Of a stretch of 57,579 nucleotides of DNA, positions 52,133-57,579 are shown in pieces. The notes under the pieces were generated by a model, which did no database searches, had not been told where the DNA came from, and was given only the letters and a program-made list of their open reading frames with translations. Source of the stretch: Rhodospirillaceae bacterium (GTDB taxonomy: Bacteria > Pseudomonadota > Alphaproteobacteria > Rhodospirillales > JABJKH01); contig JABJKH010000063.1 in the NCBI GenBank assembly GCA_018660465.1, positions 1 to 57,579 of the forward strand. Reading direction: 5' to 3'. How positions within the stretch are numbered: the stretch's first letter is position 1; every line of letters begins with the position of its first letter. A program made the translations under genes and the position numbers.

Positions 52133-53161
52133 ATGAAGTTTCCCGTTATCGTCGCTTCTGTTCTTATTTTGGGTGCCTGTGCTAGCCCTGTGCCTCCCTC
52201 CACAACAGAGGCAAAGAAGGCCCCCAATTCTTTTGCATCCGTGCCTCTTTCAGTTGCTGAGCCTCTGCTGCGAACGGCTGAAAAAGCTTACATCCGGCAT
52301 GAATATGCCGACGCCGTGGAAATCTGGCAGGATTTAGCGAATAAGGGCAACGCCACGGCGCAGTTCCGCATGGGGTTCTTATTTACCAATGGCGAAATCA
52401 CGCGACCGCGACCGGAGCAGGCCAATCGCTGGCTGCGCCCCGCCGCTGAGCAAAATCATCCCCATGCCCAGATGCTCCTCGGCAGCAGCTTCGCCTGGGG
52501 CGATGGTCAGGCCCGCGACCTTGATCGAGCCGAATACTGGTTTCGCCGGGCTGCCCGCTCGAACGACCCCTTCATTGTCCGCATGATCGGCAGTTACTAC
52601 CAAGCCACCCAAAACGCCGCAGCAGATGCCCGCGCCGTGCCCTGGTTTGAACGCGCCGCCGCCCTGGGAAGTGTTGGCGCGTTGGTTGATCTCGGTCGGA
52701 TTTTCAGAGAAGGGCGCGGGGCTACTAAAAACCTGGCCAAGGCGCTTGGCTTCTTCGGCCGCGCGGCCGTCCAAGGCGATGCCGACGCGCACGGAGATCT
52801 TGGTGAAATGTACTTAAAAGGCGAAGGCCGGGCGGTCGATTACACCCTGGCCCTGAAACACTTAAGCGTTGCCGCTACCCAAGGCCTCGCCAAGGCGCAA
52901 TTTCAATTGGGGGAACTCTACCGGGACGGACGGGGCACGGCGCGTGATCTAAAATCCGCCCGTCATTGGTTTGAAAAATCTGCCAACAACAACAATGCCA
53001 ACGCCGCCTTCTCCTTGTCGGCCATGTACTTGGGCGGCGAATTAAAAGCCCGAGACGGAATCACCCGAGCCTACAGCTGGTTTGTCCGGGGCCTCCGCGC
53101 CCAAGGCTTGAACCCGTCGGTTCTCATCCATCAAAAACTGAGGCCAATGACACAGGGGTAG
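52133..53161 (+). CDS. Sel1-repeat lipoprotein
   Basis: The 342-residue protein has a signal peptide with lipobox VLILGAC (Cys about residue 16) and, after a proline/serine linker, about seven Sel1-like TPR units of 36 residues (A-FRMGFLFTNGEITRP, AQMLLGSSFAWGDGQARDLD, AHGDLGEMYLKGEGRAVDY, AQFQLGELYRDGRGTARDL). Sel1 arrays are protein-binding scaffolds, often outer-membrane-linked. The repeat pattern resembles the partial gene at 57063, so the two may be distant paralogues. Its promoter may include TATACT at 52083. Confidence 0.87.
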   Translation: MKFPVIVASVLILGACASPVPPSTTEAKKAPNSFASVPLSVAEPLLRTAEKAYIRHEYADAVEIWQDLANKGNATAQFRMGFLFTNGEITRPRPEQANRWLRPAAEQNHPHAQMLLGSSFAWGDGQARDLDRAEYWFRRAARSNDPFIVRMIGSYYQATQNAAADARAVPWFERAAALGSVGALVDLGRIFREGRGATKNLAKALGFFGRAAVQGDADAHGDLGEMYLKGEGRAVDYTLALKHLSVAATQGLAKAQFQLGELYRDGRGTARDLKSARHWFEKSANNNNANAAFSLSAMYLGGELKARDGITRAYSWFVRGLRAQGLNPSVLIHQKLRPMTQG

Positions 53162-53247
53162 GGCCGATTTCTTCACGTGACAACAGCGGAAAAACCCAGG
53201 CAGAATAGCAAACGATTCTAAAACGTGAATGCCTTTTAGGAGACGAA

Positions 53248-54009
53248 ATGTTCCTGTTCCGACTTACCCTGGCCTATACTTTATCAATAGGGGCTTTATC
53301 AGTAGGAATTGCGGGCTTTTCAGCAATTGCTTCGGCAGCCAACTCCGATGCCGCATCGCCACAGATTTCTCAGGCGAAAGGGAAGGCGATCTCCAATGAA
53401 GAACGCCGCAAGCGAATTGGACAGATGGTCAATGACTACGCCCTTATCTCGGGCGGATGGTTTGTCAATCAACGCTGCAGAATCCTGCCGGAACAAGCAA
53501 CCCGTGAATTCGAATGGCATGCGACGATGCTAACTCGGGGGCTGCGCCGCTATGTAAAACCACAAACACTGGCGAAAGCACGCGCGTCCGCGGAAAGCAG
53601 TGCCAGTTCAAAAAAGTTTGAAAAGTGCGACAAGAAGGCGAAGAAGGCGGTCACCGACACCTTGGGCCTCGCCCGGCGAATGTCGAAGTCAATGATCAGG
53701 CAGCCGTACCGTTCGGGATTTTCCGAATGGAAAAACTACCTACGGCAATTCCAAAACGCCGCCATTCGGCTCAATCTGGAACGCCGCTGCCAAGTTCTGA
53801 ACCCGTCACAACGAAATCAAATGCGCGAAGATTTCAGTGTGGTCGAACTGTCGTTACGAAAACGCACCAGCGAAAACGCGGTCAATAAGGTCCTCTCCGA
53901 CGCGGCCAAATTAGCGACCGCGCCGTGCAACGAGAAATCCAAGACCCAGATCAGAAATGCCGCCGAGGCCCTGCCCCAACTCCGCCGCCGAATGGTATCT
54001 GCGTATTAG
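53248..54009 (+). CDS. Secreted helical protein with two internal repeats
   Basis: The 253-residue protein has a signal peptide (about residues 1-31, ending AIASAANS). The mature part holds two homologous helical units of about 75 residues. Unit 1 has NQRCRILPEQATREFEWH and KKFEKCDKKAKKAV; unit 2 has ERRCQVLNPSQRNQMRED and TAPCNEKSKTQIRNA. Each unit has exactly two Cys at similar spacing, suggesting one disulfide per unit. No named family is recognised. GGAG lies six bases before the ATG (TTTTAGGAGACGAAATG). It is 86 bp behind the Sel1 gene, same strand, probably separate. Confidence 0.8.
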   Translation: MFLFRLTLAYTLSIGALSVGIAGFSAIASAANSDAASPQISQAKGKAISNEERRKRIGQMVNDYALISGGWFVNQRCRILPEQATREFEWHATMLTRGLRRYVKPQTLAKARASAESSASSKKFEKCDKKAKKAVTDTLGLARRMSKSMIRQPYRSGFSEWKNYLRQFQNAAIRLNLERRCQVLNPSQRNQMREDFSVVELSLRKRTSENAVNKVLSDAAKLATAPCNEKSKTQIRNAAEALPQLRRRMVSAY

Positions 54010-54196
54010 TTTTTCTCAGTTTAGAGAAACTTGACTCATTACCCTTCGCCGCCCCCTACCGTTTTACGTGTTTACATTGTTATTTGACAACTTTACCGAT
54101 ATCATATTATCGTTAAAAGTGTTTTTATTATTTCTGTATAACTTTTAGATGTATCCCTGGTGCGGATCGTGCGATCAGGGACGAAAGGGTCGAGCC

Positions 54197-54430
54197 ATGC
54201 CGTCACATAAATTAAGGATCATTCTGTCTGCTGTTTTGGTCGTTGCCGTATCGGCCGGCGCTGTCTACGCTTTTAGTCCTGACCAGAAACCCGTCAATTT
54301 TTACAGCGGGCATACCCACTCATCTCTCGGTAACGAAGATGCTGCCACCACAGGTGCCCCCCAACACGGCGGCGGCTTGGACCGCAACGGCTGCCATAAC
54401 CGTTCTGTGCCATATCATTGTCATCGGTGA
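54197..54430 (+). CDS. Small exported protein with C-terminal YHCH-type motif
   Basis: ATG 54197 gives 77 residues; an in-frame ATG at 54149 would add a Cys-containing leader. The N-terminus is a signal peptide (LRIILSAVLVVAVSAGAVYA). The end, GGGLDRNGCHNRSVPYHCHR, has a His/Cys pattern (GCHN...YHCHR) seen at the C-terminus of many small periplasmic proteins and nuclease-associated domains; it may bind a metal. The role is unknown. It overlaps no other gene and is followed by a membrane protein gene 90 bp later. Confidence 0.68.
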   Translation: MPSHKLRIILSAVLVVAVSAGAVYAFSPDQKPVNFYSGHTHSSLGNEDAATTGAPQHGGGLDRNGCHNRSVPYHCHR

Positions 54431-54520
54431 AGACCCTATCGCGACGATCGAACGGAGTAGCGCGATAGAATTATTTTTTTGGGTCAACAACGACACCGCC
54501 AAGGAACTGGGAATCGGCTA

Positions 54521-55819
54521 ATGGGCCAGAACTTTGCAATCAGCCTCGCAATCTTCGCCTTTCTATTTAATTTGGGGATAAGGCTCTTAAATGAAAGCGC
54601 CGCCAAACGAGAAGCCGTAGCAGCTATAATCGAAAGCCAGCAGTATGAGGAAAAATATAGCACCTTTCTGACGTGGGGCCTGGACGGGCTACATTCGTTC
54701 TTCGGCAAAGGCTGGTCCTTCCACGCGTTAGATAGATGCATGGCGATTGGTTGTGCGTACGGTTTTTTCTTTTTCATGTTCGCCTGGACCTTCGGCTTTC
54801 ATGGCGGTGTGTTCGACATAAAAGTTTTCCCAGTACAACCCATGGGCAATCGTGTCACCGTATTTGTCATCATTCTGATTTTCATTACCGCAAGCTATTT
54901 ATTCTGGCGTCGTCTTCCAGACTTGAGTGATAAATCCAAGAACTGGGTCGGGGGCGTTTCGTGCATTGTCGTCATCGCGGTGGGAATGGCGGTATCTGTT
55001 ACCTTAGCTCAAGGCAAGGGAACGTCGGGAATGGCAATCGGGGCGGCTGCGGGGCTTGGTATTCACTTTATTGGGGCGGCGGCAGCAGGCCGCATCCCGA
55101 TTTCAGGCCGAGGGGTCGTGCTTGTCGGCCTTATTGCCCTGATCATCTCCTTGGTGCTTAACCACTTGGGAGCGACGCTCATAACGGTGGTTGCCTTTCT
55201 TGGAATATTTGGATTTGGTACGATGCTTTCCGTTATGAATGGTTTATTCGACTGGGCATCTTGGGCGGTCAGCCGACATCTCGCGACCTCGATCAAAGAT
55301 GATCATTCACTCTTTAAGTTCGTTACACACATCTTACTCTACGACACCCTAATCGCCATTGCGTTGCTGGCATTGGTACCGGCTGCATTAATTGGTGGAT
55401 TTCAGATAACCAATTTCATGCTTGATCAATTTGGCGTTGCTTTGAAATTTAACCATGCGCCCCTCCTTTTCTCTGCCAGCAACGGGCCATTTTCACCGAA
55501 CGGTTTATGGTTCACCTTGATGCTACTCACAAACTTGGTTCCAACAATCTTGCACTTAACCGTCGCCGTTGCTGGTCTGCCCTTGCTGGTGATCCCGATT
55601 TCAATGCGTGTCAAAATTGCACAGAAACTTCGCACCGAAGAAATTGCGCATGGTCTCATTGTAATATCGTTGGCGCTCGGCATTGGGCTGGCCACCGTCA
55701 TTGCAGGCGGATGGGGAATTAACAAACTAATCACATTAACTGGTTTCAACCTGATGGATCAGATTTATGAAATGGCTTGCTACAGTTCAGAGCTAATGGG
55801 AGCAGCTTGCAAACTGTAG
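54521..55819 (+). CDS. Polytopic membrane protein of unknown function
   Basis: From ATG 54521 the protein has 432 residues; 54479 is an upstream in-frame alternative that overlaps repetitive sequence. About nine hydrophobic helices are visible, including ISLAIFAFLFNLGIRLL at the start, GFFFFMFAWTFGF, VTVFVIILIFITASYLF, VVLVGLIALIISLVL and a C-terminal VISLALGIGLATVIAGGW. Charged loops (RREAVAAIIESQQYEEKYST-like, RHLATSIKDDH) lie between. No family is recognised; it is not obviously a transporter. Confidence 0.72.
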   Translation: MGQNFAISLAIFAFLFNLGIRLLNESAAKREAVAAIIESQQYEEKYSTFLTWGLDGLHSFFGKGWSFHALDRCMAIGCAYGFFFFMFAWTFGFHGGVFDIKVFPVQPMGNRVTVFVIILIFITASYLFWRRLPDLSDKSKNWVGGVSCIVVIAVGMAVSVTLAQGKGTSGMAIGAAAGLGIHFIGAAAAGRIPISGRGVVLVGLIALIISLVLNHLGATLITVVAFLGIFGFGTMLSVMNGLFDWASWAVSRHLATSIKDDHSLFKFVTHILLYDTLIAIALLALVPAALIGGFQITNFMLDQFGVALKFNHAPLLFSASNGPFSPNGLWFTLMLLTNLVPTILHLTVAVAGLPLLVIPISMRVKIAQKLRTEEIAHGLIVISLALGIGLATVIAGGWGINKLITLTGFNLMDQIYEMACYSSELMGAACKL

Positions 55820-55880
55820 TCCTGGCAAACCAATCACTCCTTAGTATTCAACATATAACGCCCGACGCCCGTTGCTTGGC

Positions 55881-56948
55881 TCAGCGTTTCCATAAAGGGA
55901 CCAATTTACGAATTTTCGGAAGTTTCTCCGGAAGGTCGTCATCGCCAATAATTATGATGTCCTCCGGAATTTTTCGGAGATCAATCGGCGGTTTCGTCGG
56001 GTCAACGGGAAGATCATACCGCTCTTCTTCCACATCACCCTCCCCTGACTCTTTCGGCTCGACAGGTGAGGTGTTCCAATCATTAGGGAGTTTCGGAAGC
56101 TCTGGCTCGAACCCAGGATTAGGAAAGATTAGATCATCGGGATCAAACACCCCGTCTCCGAAGTCACCCAAGAGGCCTTCATCGAACAAGTTGTCTTCAA
56201 GCGTTGCCGCGAAGTCGGTGTCGCGTTCGGTGGTGATCGCGGGGGTTGTGGTGAGCGCTTCGTTGGCGCGGTCTGCTGCTGTTGCCGGGTCGAGGCCGGT
56301 TTGGGTGTAGGTGGTTAGGAGGGCGGCGCGGGATAGGTCTTTTGGTGGGATGGGGGCGAGTGCGGTTGGGATTTCTCGGGTGAGTTTCATCAGCGAGTTT
56401 GCGGCGAAGGTGGCGGCCTCTGGGGTGCCGTGGGTCAGGTGAGTTCGGGTGGTCTGGGCGAGGCGATTGGGGATGGTGCCGAGCTGCTTGACCAGGCCGA
56501 GTTCTGCTTCGGCGCGGAGTTGGGGATTTAGATTTGTGAGTTGCGGGAGGACTCGGTCTTCGTAGAATTCGTCGAGGCCACGTGCGTGGGATTTGTCGCG
56601 CGGATCGAGGGAGTTCACGCCCAAGGCACTGGCGATGGAGTTCACCCGGGTTGTCTTATCGCGGCGGTCTTTTATGGATTTATCGGCGAGCGCGTTGAGC
56701 TGGGCACGCACAGGGTTGTCACTGCCGTCTTCTTCAAACAAAAACCCCGCAGCCGCAATATCGTGGCGTCCGGCTTGACCTTGCTCGATCCGATCCGCTA
56801 GGGCAGCGGTCTGAATGCCGGTAAAAGTTTCAGCCTGGATGGATTGCTCCATCGCCTGCAACTCTTGCCGCTCGGTGATGTCTTGCAAGCCGGCTTCGAG
56901 TTGCCGGGTGAGACCCGAGCGTTCGTCTTCGGGGATGTCGGTGGAGAG
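55881..56948 (-). pseudogene. 5'-truncated phage structural gene (internal virion/tail protein-like)
   Basis: The frame is open from a TAG at 56951-56949 to the stop at 55881, about 355 codons, and starts mid-domain (STDIPEDERSGLTRQLEAG) with no ribosome-binding site or plausible start; TTG 56888 is the first usable codon. The body is helical (LRAEAELGLVKQLGTIPNRL, TPEAATFAANSLMKL) and ends in an acidic, proline-rich tail with basic tip (KLPKIRKLVPLWKR), like large internal proteins of short-tailed phages. The DNA changes abruptly from GC-rich to AT-rich at 56950, which looks like a recombination breakpoint that removed the 5' part. Confidence 0.6.
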
Positions 56949-57062
56949 CTAGTTCGGAATTGTTTACGACTGTCTTGGAAAAACGTGCCTAATGCTTTCA
57001 TAGCTATCAATGTATTCAGAGATACGCTATTGCAAGTAATTCGGATCAAATAGAGACATCAA

Positions 57063-57579
57063 ATGCGAACCTTAATTACTCTTATATGCATTGCTGTGAC
57101 TTCAGCTTGCTCTCAATTAAAACTCTATGAAGCTGAGAAATTCTATATTGCAGGAGATGTCAAAACTGCCGAAAACATTTGGACGTCTCTCTCACATTCT
57201 GGGAACACAGAAGCCCAAAATAAACTAGGTTTTCTATATACCGGAGGATGGGGAATTAAACAAAATCACAAACTCGGAATTTCCTTCTATCGCCGGTCTG
57301 CCGAGACCGGGTATGTCGATTCGCAACATGATCTTGGTCGGCTTTATTTAGAAGGGAGAGTTGTTGAAAAAAATGTATCCCTCGCAATTAAATGGCTAAC
57401 TCGAGCGGCCGATGGGGGGTATGCAATGGCCATAATTGATTTGGCCGATCTATATCTGTCTGGCGAACATCTCAAACAGGATGTGGAAAAAGGAAACTAC
57501 TGGGTACGCCGCGCAAGCAAAAAAAACGACCCAGGTATTATGTCGATGCTTGGAAGTATGTATGGACGCGACTCATTCC
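57063..57579 (+). CDS. Sel1-repeat lipoprotein (3' partial)
   Basis: ATG 57063 opens a frame that runs off the right edge (172 codons). It begins with a lipoprotein signal (MRTLITLICIAVTSAC, Cys residue 16) and then Sel1-like units (AQNKLGFLYTGGWGIKQNHK, SQHDLGRLYLEGRVVEKNVS, AIIDLADLYLSGEHLKQDVE). It resembles the Sel1 lipoprotein at 52133 in plan but is AT-richer and shares little exact sequence. It starts 112 bp to the right of the truncated phage gene, just past the breakpoint. Confidence 0.85.
   Translation, partial: MRTLITLICIAVTSACSQLKLYEAEKFYIAGDVKTAENIWTSLSHSGNTEAQNKLGFLYTGGWGIKQNHKLGISFYRRSAETGYVDSQHDLGRLYLEGRVVEKNVSLAIKWLTRAADGGYAMAIIDLADLYLSGEHLKQDVEKGNYWVRRASKKNDPGIMSMLGSMYGRDSF

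Noticed and set aside
54011-54029. TTTCTC/GAGAAA hairpin after the secreted-protein gene as a terminator
   Set aside because: The stem is only six mostly A-T pairs with no following T-run.
1-57579. CRISPR arrays, tRNA and rRNA genes, insertion sequences
   Set aside because: No regularly spaced repeats, cloverleaf-like sequence, rRNA-like stretch or transposase was seen on reading; a tRNA scan was not possible by hand and could still find one.

Overview
The window looks like chromosomal DNA of a free-living, probably marine alphaproteobacterium of Rhodospirillales type. This is inferred from the tripartite tricarboxylate transporter, the many PAS histidine kinases with HPt and HD-GYP partners, a PAS_5-type protein, a REP-like hairpin and the moderate GC content. 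No rRNA, tRNA, CRISPR array, transposase or integrase was recognised.

Layout. 1-3017: tctB (partial), tctC and tctA of a TTT solute transporter. 3063-10200: signalling genes: a PAS hybrid kinase whose receiver domain is cut by an in-frame stop, a decayed TPR fragment, a seven-domain HPt/REC/PAS/kinase/REC protein, and an overlapping REC/HD-GYP protein. 10220-20319: an enolase-superfamily enzyme, an exported TPR-CHAT protease, a membrane protein, a sulfotransferase, a two-part metallophosphoesterase protein, a TauD-like dioxygenase and an alpha/beta hydrolase. 20325-23087 (minus): two very small genes, a REC-HPt protein and an Ldh2-type dehydrogenase, followed by a pair of inverted REP-like units. 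23396-26938: citrate/2-methylcitrate synthase, an acyl-CoA carboxyltransferase and a second TauD-like enzyme.

27103-35585 is the most notable block. It holds a membrane PAS kinase, a STAS protein, a chemoreceptor with three tandem CHASE3-like modules, a second almost identical STAS protein, a PP2C/SpoIIE phosphatase and a REC-HATPase protein. Together the STAS, phosphatase and RsbW-like ATPase parts form a complete partner-switching set wrapped around a chemoreceptor, and the REC domain could tie it to a kinase.

35735-37702 (minus) holds a split ThDP decarboxylase (ComD/ComE-like) and a PAS_5 protein. 37977-48477 (minus) is a tightly overlapping phage tail-fibre and lysis cassette: two paralogous T7-type fibre genes, a glycine-rich fibre tip, a 1096-aa LamG/SPRY-like appendage, an M15 endolysin and a holin. 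A PP-loop (asparagine-synthetase-like) gene and a cupin gene sit inside it. No head, portal, terminase or integrase gene is present. 48999-49561 is noncoding and carries a perfect 32-bp palindrome and related repeats. 49561-55819 returns to host-type genes (TSUP exporter, KdsC-like phosphatase, lipoproteins, CPBP protease, Sel1 protein, membrane protein). 55881-56948 is a 5'-truncated phage-type gene, and the window ends inside another Sel1 lipoprotein gene.
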